Of a stretch of DNA of 64,000 nucleotides, positions 34,183 through 42,784 are shown in pieces (position 1 is the stretch's first letter; every line of letters starts with the position of its first letter). The stretch is from contig JACKBL010000009.1 of the NCBI GenBank assembly GCA_020634515.1, positions 62,001 to 126,000 on the forward strand, read 5' to 3'. Source of the DNA: Ardenticatenales bacterium. Its GTDB lineage: Bacteria > Chloroflexota > Anaerolineae > Promineifilales > Promineifilaceae. The position numbers and the translations under genes were made by a program. The notes under the pieces were generated by a model, which was not told the origin of the DNA, ran no database searches, and saw only the letters and a program-made list of their open reading frames with translations.

Positions 34183-35864
34183 GGTTGTGTGTGACCGAGG
34201 GTGATGGTGGCGCGAACAATGCCGGCACGTTGATGCCCCGCTACCAATTCCACCTCCGTACCCGCCGACGCCTGCACCACCCACTCCACCTTCGCCCGCT
34301 CCTGCGTTGCGTCATTGTTCCAGAAACTCGCCGCCATCTTGTGGTCCCGCCCTCGCAGTTGTCCTAACATTGTCTTCGCCTCCCCCATCACCAGCCGCGC
34401 CCCCTCAGGCAGCTTGATATCCACCTCCAGCGGGCGCACTACCTTCATTTTCAACGCCTGCTCCGATACATTCGTCGGCAGCCAACCCGTATTGTGTACC
34501 ACCAGCCGAATCCGGTGCATATCGCCTTGTGATTCCGCCTCCACCTGGAAAAGTTCCAGCTTCGGCGATACCAGGCAGTTAAAGATGCAAAAATCAGCCA
34601 GGGGCGCGATCTCTTGCTCCAGCAGGTGCGGCGGCGGATTGCGCCAGGTGATGAAACTGTGCCAGCCACCCAGTTCGACATCCCCCAACTGCGGATGTGT
34701 AAAAGGATACCAGTTGACGTACCCCTCTCCCTTCAGCACCTCGTCCGCCCATTTGAGCACGGCCAGGTCATCTTCCACGGGATGGTCACGGAACCAATCA
34801 ATGTATTTGTAATCCTTGATCCCCGCCTGGTGCTGCACGCTCCAGATCTCCGTTGTCCAGGCATACACGCCCAGCACCTCGTACATCCAATCGTCAAACG
34901 TGCCCTTAATGTAATCTTTGGGATCGTACTGGAATTCGTGGAACACGGAAATGGCCGGATACCCCGTCAATTGTTTTCCCTTGTCGCCAATCGTTTTGTA
35001 CGTGTACAGGTCTTGCGTCGGCAGTTCGCTGTCAGGGCCTTTGGTTGGCGGGCGCAAATGCACGCCGCTGAAGGTATGGAAGCTGACGGAGCCAGTGATG
35101 TTGGGATGAGCGGCGATAAATCGCATTAGCGCCTGTGTCTCCGGCTCGCTGCCCGGATAGTCGCCCGCGCCGGACTGTGCCGGGGTCCAGTTCACGGGGA
35201 ACTGACGGTTCAGGTCCAATCCTTCCACCGGTGGCGCATATTTGATTGTGACGCCATCGAAGTTGCGCACTGCCCCCTCAGGCAGCAGGCGATAGTAATC
35301 GCCGCCGGGTAAATCGTCCGGCTCGCGCCGAATCAGCAGGCGCGGTTCGTCAGGATGCGGTTTCCAGGAGCCGTGGGGGTCCCTGATCCGCATTTGCAAA
35401 ATGCGGCCATCCCCGTCCACGTCCTCCTGGTAAAAACCGTCCAGGGCATCCGTGCGCGGATAGGGGCGCGTGCTGCTGCGAATGTATTTGGGCTTGTCCG
35501 CCAGCGCCCACTCCGCGCCGTCCGGGTTGACGCGGGGGACGACGTAAAAGGTGCGGCTGTCCAGAGCATAGGTGATTTTCTCGTCTGTACCATATTCTGT
35601 CAGCAACTTATGTATCAGGTACAGGGCGGCTGATGAGGGGGCCACTTCCGTGGCGTGAATGTTGGCGTCTACCCAATAGGCGGGTTTGTCGGTGTCCGCG
35701 CCTGTGTCGAAGTTGGTGATCGCCAATAACCAGATGTCCCGCCCTTCGTAGCTCTGCCCCAGGCTTTCCAGATGGCAAAGCCGCGGATACTGGGCTGCCC
35801 ATTCCTGTAAGAAGCGGGTGATGGCATCGTAACGATAATAGGTGTCGAAGCGAATGTCGGTCAA
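34179..35864 (-). CDS. M14 family metallocarboxypeptidase
   Basis: 561 residues. The start is a TTG at 35864 supported by a strong GGAGG eight bases upstream; no ATG is suitably placed. The zinc site is seen as NIHATEVAPS (His-x-x-Glu) and the third ligand in SVSFHTFSG. The substrate arginine and NPDG segment appear in VPRVNPDGAEWA, and the catalytic Glu in AWTTEIWS. It would remove C-terminal residues from peptides or from peptidoglycan stems. There is no signal peptide, so a cytoplasmic enzyme is likely. A C-terminal beta domain (about 430-560) resembles the accessory domain of bacterial M14 members. It is first in a coupled pair with pcrA. Confidence 0.9.
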   Translation of the reverse strand: MTDIRFDTYYRYDAITRFLQEWAAQYPRLCHLESLGQSYEGRDIWLLAITNFDTGADTDKPAYWVDANIHATEVAPSSAALYLIHKLLTEYGTDEKITYALDSRTFYVVPRVNPDGAEWALADKPKYIRSSTRPYPRTDALDGFYQEDVDGDGRILQMRIRDPHGSWKPHPDEPRLLIRREPDDLPGGDYYRLLPEGAVRNFDGVTIKYAPPVEGLDLNRQFPVNWTPAQSGAGDYPGSEPETQALMRFIAAHPNITGSVSFHTFSGVHLRPPTKGPDSELPTQDLYTYKTIGDKGKQLTGYPAISVFHEFQYDPKDYIKGTFDDWMYEVLGVYAWTTEIWSVQHQAGIKDYKYIDWFRDHPVEDDLAVLKWADEVLKGEGYVNWYPFTHPQLGDVELGGWHSFITWRNPPPHLLEQEIAPLADFCIFNCLVSPKLELFQVEAESQGDMHRIRLVVHNTGWLPTNVSEQALKMKVVRPLEVDIKLPEGARLVMGEAKTMLGQLRGRDHKMAASFWNNDATQERAKVEWVVQASAGTEVELVAGHQRAGIVRATITLGHTQP

Positions 35865-36111
35865 GATGTGCCTCCGGGTTGAGAAGTGCGGTCATGGGTA
35901 AGTGGGTGAGTTGGTTATGCCGGCACAACCAAACCAGCTCACCAGCCGCAAACGTGAATGCCAGTGAAGACCCTGTCATCAGCCAGTATCATTATAGCCG
36001 TGAAAGCACAATCACGAAACGGGGGCGTGGCGGGATTGTGGCCCCTGCGCAATTCTGTTATGATGTGGGCGCTTCCTGCCGGGCCAAACTTTATCTCATA
36101 AGGAAAATGCA

Positions 36112-36918
36112 ATGAAAATCATCTCCAATCGTTTTAGTATTGTCCTATATTGTGTCCTGTTCAACCTGCTATTTGAGTATTCGGCGAGGGGATTGGCCTA
36201 TACCGTCAGCCGCCCACTTTTTTATCTCTTCATGGCCGGCATTTATACCAGCTACTACGCCATCCTCGAAGACCTGATCGTCCGTTTCAAACTCACCAAC
36301 CTGCAAATCGCTCTGTTCTCCCTTTTCTGGAGTTTCTACCCCACCACCTTCATCACCAACAACCTGATCAACGCGCAAACGTATGGTGGGCGCACCCTGC
36401 TGGGCATCAACCTGGGCGCATTCCTCTTCATCCTCTTCTTTGCCTGGCCTTTCCTGCAAGGCATTTTCACCTTCTACCTGGCCAATCGCCTCGTGCCGCG
36501 GGATTGGGACCACCCGCGTATGGGCGTTATCGGCTATGCCCTGGCCATCGGCTACCTGCTCATCATCCCCCAAATCAGCAATCGCGCCGCGGGAGCCGCC
36601 GGCGTGCGCCCTATCACCTACATCGCCGTCCTGTTGCTGATGGCGGGTATCCTGGCCTGGTTCATCCTCAGCGTGCGCCGGGATCGAAAGCGCCCCGCGC
36701 CCGCATTCGAGGCGTTGCCTTTTATGGACTTCCTGGTGATCGCCTCCGTCGTCGTTCTGTTTGCCCTGGGCACTTTCTTTTATCAAGGGCGGGCCGTCGT
36801 CACCACGCAGCCCTTGAGCCAGCGCGCCGTCGTCATCCAGCATGGCTGGCTGGCGCTCTCCGCCGTCGCCTTTCTCATTTATCGCCTGTTCATTCGGCGA
36901 CGTGATGTGGTTGTATAG
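36112..36918 (+). CDS. Polytopic membrane protein of unknown function
   Basis: 268 residues with AAGGAAA before the ATG. I count about seven to eight membrane helices (for example IVLYCVLFNLLFEYSARGL, TLLGINLGAFLFILFFAWPFLQGIF, MGVIGYALAIGYLLIIPQI, ITYIAVLLLMAGILAWFIL, FLVIASVVVLFALGTFF). There is a short basic loop RRDRKRPAP. No transport or catalytic motif is recognised. It stands alone, divergent from the M14/pcrA unit and followed by repeats, so context does not help. Confidence 0.7.
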   Translation: MKIISNRFSIVLYCVLFNLLFEYSARGLAYTVSRPLFYLFMAGIYTSYYAILEDLIVRFKLTNLQIALFSLFWSFYPTTFITNNLINAQTYGGRTLLGINLGAFLFILFFAWPFLQGIFTFYLANRLVPRDWDHPRMGVIGYALAIGYLLIIPQISNRAAGAAGVRPITYIAVLLLMAGILAWFILSVRRDRKRPAPAFEALPFMDFLVIASVVVLFALGTFFYQGRAVVTTQPLSQRAVVIQHGWLALSAVAFLIYRLFIRRRDVVV

Positions 36919-36939
36919 GCTTGCGCGCCAGCATGCAAA

Positions 36940-37272
36940 CCTTTCCGGAAGCTCGATTTCAGGCCCAAAACGTCTCATCATTCAAGGTATTTGGATAACT
37001 TCTCGATATTTCGGGGGAACCGCGGCCTGAGCTTGTCGAAGGCCGTTGGTTTCGACAGGCTCAACCAACTTCGCCCCCTTTATTGAGAAGATACATATTT
37101 GGCGTCAAAACAGCTTCCAGGAAAAGGCTCAGCGCCTTTTTGACAGCGGAGCGAACAATATGCTAGAATTCTGGCGCTGGCTGTGATGACTGACCCGTTG
37201 CCTGAGTCTGTCACGGGCACCGCGGGGCTGACACGGGCTTCGACAAGCTCAACCCCCGAGGGAGTTAGCAGT
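36940..37272. repeat. Nested dispersed repeats before the tRNA
   Basis: The left arm of a GGAAGCTCG-type inverted repeat (36945-36990) is separated from its partner arm CAGCTTCCAGGAA (37100-37115). Between them is a segment containing TTGTCGAAGGCCGTTGG and TTTCGACAGGCTCAACC. A diverged copy of the 16908 element follows (37189-37272, ending GGGAGTTAGCAGTTA). This suggests one repeat landed in another. No gene is visible in the gap. Confidence 0.55.
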
Positions 37273-37300
37273 TATCGCTGATTGTGCCATTGGTTGTGCC

Positions 37301-37373
37301 GCCCCATTCGTCTAGCGGCCCAGGACGCAGCCCTCTCAAGGCTGAAACAGGGGTTCGATTCCCCTATGGGGCA
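37301..37373 (+). tRNA. tRNA-Glu (anticodon CTC)
   Basis: A full cloverleaf: acceptor GCCCCAT/ATGGGGC, D-arm GTCTAGCGGCCCAGGAC, anticodon arm CAGCC-CTCTCAA-GGCTG with anticodon CTC reading GAG, and T-arm AGGGG-TTCGATT-CCCCT, then discriminator A. The 3' CCA is not encoded. The G-T-C-T-A-G D-arm is typical of glutamate tRNAs. Confidence 0.96.
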
Positions 37374-37509
37374 CACCTCGCTAATATCATATAGCGGCTC
37401 CCGGACACCCACCTGATCGTGTTGTTGATTGGGTGGGCTTTCTTGTTTTTGCCGCCTGATGTTGTGTCCATAATGCATCCCCAATTGATTTGTAAAGGAA
37501 ACGCTCTCC

Positions 37510-38052
37510 ATGGATGAAAAATGGCCGATTCTTGGCAGTGAGATAGCCTTGCAACACCCATTTGTTACCGTAGACCTGGAAACGGTGCTGTTACCGGATG
37601 GACGCATCATTCCTGATTGGCCGCGTGTGCATGCGCGTGATTATGTCAATGCCGTGGTGCTAAATGATCGAGAGGAGGCATTGGTGATCACGGGCTATAA
37701 GCACGGCCTGGGGCGGTCAAGTTGGCAGGTGTTGGGGGGATATTTGGAGCCTGGGGAAGCGCCAATGCCGGCAGCGCAGCGAGAACTGCTTGAAGAAACC
37801 GGGTACTACAGCGACGAATGGGAGCATCTGGGCAGCTTCGTCGTGGACGCCAATCGTTACGTGGGCACAGGCCACTTCTACCTGGCCCGCGCTGCTCGCC
37901 AGGTCGCCCTTCCCGACAACGACGACTTGGAGCAGTACGCCATCCATTGGGTCTCGCTGCCAGAGTTGCGTCGCGCTTTGCATGACGGGCGAATCGCCAT
38001 TCTCAGCTACGCCGTGAACGTGGCTCTGGGGCTGCTGCGTCTGGGCGTTTAG
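37510..38052 (+). CDS. Nudix hydrolase (ADP-ribose pyrophosphatase-like)
   Basis: 180 residues with AAAGGAAA upstream of the ATG. The complete Nudix box is present: GGYLEPGEAPMPAAQRELLEETGY fits G-x5-E-x7-R-E-x2-E-E-x-G with all metal-binding glutamates. The region before it (VNAVVLNDREEALVITGYKHGLG) and after (AIHWVSLPELRRALHDGRI) resembles ADP-ribose or NDP-sugar pyrophosphatases. It hydrolyses a nucleoside diphosphate linked to a second moiety; the exact substrate is not determined by sequence. Located 136 bases after the tRNA gene on the same strand. Confidence 0.88.
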   Translation: MDEKWPILGSEIALQHPFVTVDLETVLLPDGRIIPDWPRVHARDYVNAVVLNDREEALVITGYKHGLGRSSWQVLGGYLEPGEAPMPAAQRELLEETGYYSDEWEHLGSFVVDANRYVGTGHFYLARAARQVALPDNDDLEQYAIHWVSLPELRRALHDGRIAILSYAVNVALGLLRLGV

Positions 38053-38114
38053 GTGTGGGGTGTCCGAAACTTTCGTTGACGGGCCAGATTGCAGAAATCT
38101 GCGTAACTGCTGAG

Positions 38115-38397
38115 GGCGCATCCGTTAATAACGGTTTCGCTCGGGAATTGACGGATGCGCTGGAAGGGTTCTTATGTTATGTATTGGAAAGTCCAAAGTC
38201 AATTTCGAGCGAACCCACAGGAACGGAAATCAAATAAGACAACGAAGTTGTTTCCTTACCGTTCCTTCAAACTGATGATGCCATTCTGTACTTTATTTCA
38301 TCGTCAGTCCTGAGCCAGATTGGACCCATTTTCTCTGGTGAAAATGGTTATTGAGCGCGTGAAATTGGTCCAATCTCCAGAGAACGTTAATAATTAC
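38115..38397. repeat. Chain of three dispersed repeats
   Basis: From left to right: GCGCATCCGTTAATAACGG...GACGGATGCGC with a GGAAAGTCCAAAGTC tail (38115-38215, also at 42690-42784); GGAACGGAAATCAAATAAGA...CCGTTCC with TTTATTTCATCGTCAGTCC (38219-38310, also at 55624 and 56660); and a GATTGGACCC..TGGTCCAATC element ending GTTAATAATTAC (38312-38397). The 637-base gap contains no supported gene; the remainder before 38690 is featureless apart from a C-rich stretch. Confidence 0.7.
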
Positions 38398-38689
38398 AAA
38401 TCCGCCAGACTTTCCTGATTTCTCATTGGTATAAACGAATACTCCGCGCACCATTTAAGTGCGGCGCTGTTGCTTGTTCGTCGTCACTGTGCTACTATGT
38501 TCTTCGTTCATTCCTATTACTCAGGTACCACTTCGCCATCATTATTTTGACTTGTTGGCCATCTTGCATTTCATCCCCATCCCCCTAAGTGATCTGGCGC
38601 ATGTAGCTGCTTCGGCAGGCGGCGAATTTTCGGCTGTCGCCCGCGGCGAAATGCGCGGCCCCGCCAAATGTTGACAGAAGGATGGAAGC

Positions 38690-39787
38690 GTGGTTTCCGC
38701 GTTCTTTCTCCGTGTGAAGAATATGCCATCATTCAGTATTGATTTCATTGCTCGCATTATCGGCGCTATCCTGGCGGCCTTCGGTGTCGGCTTATTGGGC
38801 CAGCAGATGGCCCGGCTATTCGGCGCGCCTGAAGATGTCTACGGTGTCGTTTTTGGCCTGATTGGCATTTTGATCGGCCTCATCCTTACCCCTGCTTTCA
38901 CCACGCGCCCGGTGCGCCGCATTCGTCAATGGCTCATCAACATGCCACCGGAACGACTGGCGGCCATCATCGTCGGCGTCTTCCTGGGATTGGCCGCCGC
39001 CGCGCTGCTAACGGCCCCGCTTAAGTCTCTGCCGGTGCCCTTCAATCAATTGTCCCCATTGGCGGCGGCCATCTTCTTTTGTTATCTGGCCATTATCGTC
39101 ATGATCACGCGACAACATGATCTATGGGCATTCATTCGTGATCTGCGCCCCCTGATGAGTGTGCGCGATGGCGAAGAACATCGGGAAGAAGAAGATGGGC
39201 ACGTTATCCTGTTGGACACCAGTGTGATCATTGACGGACGGATCACGGACATCAGTAAGACAGGCTTCATCCGCGATGTTTTGCTCGTTCCCGGGTATGT
39301 CCTGCAAGAGCTACAGAACATTGCTGACAGCCCTGACCCCATCCGCCGCAATCGCGGGCGGCGTGGTCTGGAACTGCTGAATATCTTGCAAAAGGAGTCG
39401 CCCATTCCCGTGCGCGTCACGGATATGGACGTGAGCGAGGTGCGCGAGGTGGACAGCAAGCTAGTGGCCCTGGCGCGCCACCTGCACTGCCCGATCATGA
39501 CGAACGATTACAACCTGAACCGGGTCGCCGAATTGCAGGGCGTGACCGTGTTAAACATCAATGATCTGGCGAACGCCATCAAGACGATCTATCTGCCGGG
39601 GGAGGAGCTGGCCGTGAAGATTATCCAGGAAGGGCGGGAGATCGGCCAGGGGGTAGGGTATATGGACGACGGCACGATGGTCGTTGTCGAAGATGGGCAA
39701 ACGCGGCTGAACCAGTTGGTGGATGTGGTAGTCACGAAGACGCTGCAAACGTCGGCGGGGCGCATGATTTTCGCGCGTCCCTGTTGA
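38690..39787 (+). CDS. YacL-type PIN/TRAM domain membrane protein
   Basis: 365 residues from a GTG with AAGGA eight bases upstream; an ATG at 38723 is an alternative. Four membrane helices occupy the first 130 residues (AAFGVGLLGQQMARLF, VYGVVFGLIGILIGLIL, LAAIIVGVFLGLAAAALL, LAAAIFFCYLAIIVMI). The PIN domain follows with its acidic residues in ILLDTSVIIDGRI, ELQNIAD, REVDSKLVALA and IMTNDYNLNRVAEL. A C-terminal TRAM domain (VGYMDDGTMVVVEDG) should bind RNA. This is the architecture of Bacillus YacL. In Bacillus yacL lies near cysS and rlmB, and the same order is seen here. Confidence 0.9.
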   Translation: MVSAFFLRVKNMPSFSIDFIARIIGAILAAFGVGLLGQQMARLFGAPEDVYGVVFGLIGILIGLILTPAFTTRPVRRIRQWLINMPPERLAAIIVGVFLGLAAAALLTAPLKSLPVPFNQLSPLAAAIFFCYLAIIVMITRQHDLWAFIRDLRPLMSVRDGEEHREEEDGHVILLDTSVIIDGRITDISKTGFIRDVLLVPGYVLQELQNIADSPDPIRRNRGRRGLELLNILQKESPIPVRVTDMDVSEVREVDSKLVALARHLHCPIMTNDYNLNRVAELQGVTVLNINDLANAIKTIYLPGEELAVKIIQEGREIGQGVGYMDDGTMVVVEDGQTRLNQLVDVVVTKTLQTSAGRMIFARPC

Positions 39788-39918
39788 CGCGACGCAATTG
39801 GCGACGGGCACACATTGCGCGTTTTGCATTTCACTGAGGAGTGAAGAACAAGCGATGCCATCGTTGGAAACGTCCTGAGTACGCCACCTTGTTGTCTGAT
39901 CGCGTGCTGCCGGAACGT

Positions 39919-40161
39919 GATTGGTTTTCCATTGTCTCGTCTTAAATCTGGTACAATAACGCGCAGCAGAACCGGGTCGGCGGCGGCGAATGGTCCCACT
40001 TGCGCCGCCGCCGCGGTGAATGTTCCGCTTAGTGAGCGTCCAGTATGGAGTTCTCCCCCAGATTGGTTCGTCCTTGGAGAATGAACCAATCTGAAAATGG
40101 GGAGTTGTTTTTAGATGGTCACTTAGACGGGGACGCAACGATAAACGATTGGTTTTCCATT
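39919..40161. repeat. 15-bp direct repeats flanking a hairpin-rich insert
   Basis: GATTGGTTTTCCATT occurs at 39919-39933 and again at 40147-40161. The 213 bases between hold a GC hairpin (CGGCGGCGGCG / CGCCGCCGCCG, 39978-40013) and an AGATTGGTTC...GAACCAATCT element at 40029-40127. No gene is seen in 39788-40178. Confidence 0.7.
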
Positions 40162-40178
40162 TGCGGAGAAGTCACGCT

Positions 40179-41624
40179 ATGTCCTTACAGATTTACAATG
40201 TTCTGACGCGCAAAAAAGAGGAGTTTGTTCCTTTGTATGCCGGCAGAGTCAACATGTACGTGTGCGGTCCAACTGTGTACGATTACTCACACATTGGTCA
40301 CGCCAAAACCTATGTCAACTTTGACGTAGTCAACCGCTACCTGCGCTTCCGCGGCTACGACGTGTTGTACGTGCAAAACGTGACGGATGTGGGGCATCTG
40401 CTGGACACGGGCGAAGACCGCATCCTCAAGAAGGCGCGGCAGGACTCGGTGGAGCCGATGCAATTGGTGGAAAAATACACCAAAATTTACTTCGACAACA
40501 TGGATGCTCTGGGCGTATGGCGGCCCGACATCAGCCCACGCGCCAGCGGCCATGTACCCGAGCAGATCGAAATGGTGCAAAAGTTGATCGAGCGCGGTTA
40601 TGCTTATGAGACTAATGGATCCGTCTATTTCGACGTATCCAAATCGACGGAATATGGCAAGTTGAGCGGGCGCGTGGTGGAGGAGTTGGAAGAGGGGGCG
40701 CGGGTGGTCGTGCTGGAGGAAAAGCGTCATCCGGCCGATTTTGCCTTGTGGAAGCGGGCCGAACCGGATCATCTCTTGCGCTGGAACAGCCCGTGGGGAG
40801 AAGGGTTTCCCGGTTGGCACATTGAGTGCTCGGCCATGTCCAGAAAATACTTGGGCGTCACCTTCGACATCCACGGTGGTGGCATTGACAACATCTTCCC
40901 GCACAATGAGTGCGAGATTGCCCAAAGCGAAGCGGCAAACGAGGCTCCCTTTGCCCGTTACTGGATGCTGACCGGCTCGTTGACGCTGGAAGGCGTGAAG
41001 ATGAGCAAGAGCCTGGGCAATACGCTGACGATTGGTGAAGCGCTGCAACGCTGGCGGCCCGAGGCGATCCGTACGTTTGTGCTTTCCGCGCACTATGGCA
41101 GTCCTATTGACTTTTCAAACGAAGCGGTTGAGGCGGCGCATAAGGGGTGGCAGCGTCTGTGGGGGGCGGTTTCGCTGCTGCGGCAGCAGATGCGGTCTGC
41201 GCCGGCGGGCGAAGCGGCGGCGGAGGTAGTGGCGTTGGCCGCGGAGACGCGGTCAGCGTTCATTGAGAAGATGGACGATGACTTTAATGCCCCCGCCGCA
41301 TTGGCCGTCCTACAAGAGTTGACGCGGCAGGTGAACATTCTGTTGAACGCAACCACGCCGCAAAACCACGCCTCCCTCATCCTCCTCGACAAGCTCTACC
41401 GCGAACTTGGCGGACAGGTCCTGGGCATCATCCCCGACCAGGCGGAGGCCGCCAGCGCCAGCGCCGAACGGGAAGCGGGCCTGATCGAATTGCTGCTGCG
41501 GTTGCGCACCGAAGCGCGCGCGCGCCGTGATTGGACCACCTCTGACCAGATACGCGACTCTTTGAAGGCGTTGGGCGTGATCGTCGAAGACCGCCCGGAT
41601 GGTTCCACCTGGAAACTGGCGTGA
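40179..41624 (+). CDS. cysS: Cysteinyl-tRNA synthetase
   Basis: 481 residues from the ATG at 40179, with GGAGAAG at a normal distance. The class I signatures are complete: a HIGH-like GPTVYDYSHIGHAKT and KMSKS in GVKMSKSLGN. The zinc ligands are MYVCGP near the start, GWHIECSAM and NIFPHNECE. The helical DALR-type C-terminal region and the tail DQIRDSLKALGVIVEDRPDG are as usual. Charges tRNA-Cys with cysteine in the cytoplasm. No T-box or other leader structure was seen upstream. It is followed, after a repeat, by rlmB, the same order as in Bacillus. Confidence 0.97.
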   Translation: MSLQIYNVLTRKKEEFVPLYAGRVNMYVCGPTVYDYSHIGHAKTYVNFDVVNRYLRFRGYDVLYVQNVTDVGHLLDTGEDRILKKARQDSVEPMQLVEKYTKIYFDNMDALGVWRPDISPRASGHVPEQIEMVQKLIERGYAYETNGSVYFDVSKSTEYGKLSGRVVEELEEGARVVVLEEKRHPADFALWKRAEPDHLLRWNSPWGEGFPGWHIECSAMSRKYLGVTFDIHGGGIDNIFPHNECEIAQSEAANEAPFARYWMLTGSLTLEGVKMSKSLGNTLTIGEALQRWRPEAIRTFVLSAHYGSPIDFSNEAVEAAHKGWQRLWGAVSLLRQQMRSAPAGEAAAEVVALAAETRSAFIEKMDDDFNAPAALAVLQELTRQVNILLNATTPQNHASLILLDKLYRELGGQVLGIIPDQAEAASASAEREAGLIELLLRLRTEARARRDWTTSDQIRDSLKALGVIVEDRPDGSTWKLA

Positions 41625-41642
41625 GCCACCAGGCGAACACCC

Positions 41643-41738
41643 TTGGTGAGCGTCCAGAATCTATTTCCCCCCGAGATTGGTTCATTCTTGGAGAATGAAC
41701 CAATCTGAAAAGGGGCGTTGTTTTTAGACGGTAACTTA
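41643..41738. repeat. GTGAGCGTCC..GGTAACTTAC element
   Basis: GGTGAGCGTCCAGAATC...AGATTGGTTCATTCTTGGAG...ATGAACCAATCT...TTGTTTTTAGACGGTAACTT is a close relative of 40029-40127. The central arms are inverted. Both copies flank cysS, one on each side. Confidence 0.7.
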
Positions 41739-41800
41739 CGAGAACGTCCAGATCGGAGCAGTTTCTCATACGGCTCCAGTTTGGCGACTGATTCCTCACT

Positions 41801-42544
41801 ATGCCTGAATATCTTTTCCGTCGCAATGCCGTACTGGAAGCCCTGCGCGGCGAGCGGCGGCCACTACGCCGGTTGTGGTTGAAAAAGGGACAGGCCAAAG
41901 CGCAGACGTCCGACCTGGAAGCGGCGGCGCGTCGCCGTGGTCTCCCCATCGAATACAGCGACAGACAACAGCTCACGCGCCTGGCGGGTGATAGTAGCCA
42001 TCAGGGAGCGGTGTTGGAAGCTGACGCCTTCCCTTATGCCAGCCTGGAAGAAATGCTCGACCTGGCTGCGCGGCGGCGCGAACGTCCCTTTTTGCTCATT
42101 CTGGACCTGGTGCAAGGGCCGCAGAACATCGGGATGTTGCTGCGCACGGCGGAAGCGTGTGGTGTCCACGGCGTGATCATACAGGAGCGGCGCGCCCCGG
42201 ACATCACGCCGCATGTGGTGGCCTTTGCCGCGGGCGCGACGGAGCATTTGCTCATTGCCCGCGAAACCAATCTGGCGCAGACGATTCAGTGGCTACAGCA
42301 GCGGAACGTGTGGGTGGTGGGGTTGGATATGGGGGAGGATGCGCAACAACTGGGGCAGCTTGATCTGGATATGTCGCTGGCGTTGGTGGTGGGGCACGAA
42401 GGAGAGGGGTTGCGCCGCCTGGTGCGGGAGAAGTGCGACTTGATCCTGCGCCTGCCCATGCGCGGCCAGGTGGAATCCCTCAACGCCGCCGTTTCCGGGT
42501 CTATCGCCCTCTATGCTGCCTGGCAAGCGCGCGGGTTCCAATAG
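41801..42544 (+). CDS. rlmB: 23S rRNA (guanosine-2'-O)-methyltransferase, RlmB/SpoU family
   Basis: 247 residues. The N-terminal substrate-binding domain (RRNAVLEALRGERRPLRRLWLKKG) is followed by the SPOUT knot. Motif 1 is LDLVQGPQNIGMLLRTAEACGVHGVI, motif 2 is LALVVGHEGEGLRRLVREKCDLIL, and motif 3 is LPMRGQVESLNAAVSGSIALY, which hold the catalytic Arg/Asn and the SAM pocket. The family methylates the ribose of G2251 in 23S rRNA; TrmH-like tRNA activity is an alternative. It lies 176 bases after cysS on the same strand, separated by a hairpin element. Confidence 0.9.
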   Translation: MPEYLFRRNAVLEALRGERRPLRRLWLKKGQAKAQTSDLEAAARRRGLPIEYSDRQQLTRLAGDSSHQGAVLEADAFPYASLEEMLDLAARRRERPFLLILDLVQGPQNIGMLLRTAEACGVHGVIIQERRAPDITPHVVAFAAGATEHLLIARETNLAQTIQWLQQRNVWVVGLDMGEDAQQLGQLDLDMSLALVVGHEGEGLRRLVREKCDLILRLPMRGQVESLNAAVSGSIALYAAWQARGFQ

Positions 42545-42638
42545 CGTTTCCGTTTTGATGATTTGCCCGAGTATGTCAACCACATTGTGGCTATTGTTTT
42601 GTTCAGCTTTGATGTGAATGAGTACGGAGAGCTTGTCA

Positions 42639-42784
42639 GTAACCGTCCGTCAAAAGGGTGAAGTTATTTTCGGACGGTTACTGAGGGCGCATCCGTTAAT
42701 AAAGGCTTCGCTCGGGAATTGACGGATGCGCTGGAAGGGTTCTTATGTATTGGAAAGTCCAAAGTTAATTCCGAGCGAACCCTT
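42639..42784. repeat. Two dispersed modules overlapping the 3' end of a gene
   Basis: A 43-bp hairpin (arms GTAACCGTCCG / CGGACGGTTAC, 42639-42681) is joined to the GCGCATCCGTTAATAAAGG...GACGGATGCGC module (42690-42784). The right-hand part encodes, on the minus strand, the last six residues and the stop of the RumA-like gene. Confidence 0.8.

Noticed and set aside
39952..39957. A promoter (TACAAT) upstream of cysS
   Set aside because: The nearest -35-like hexamer is only 14 bases away, which is too short a spacer for confidence.
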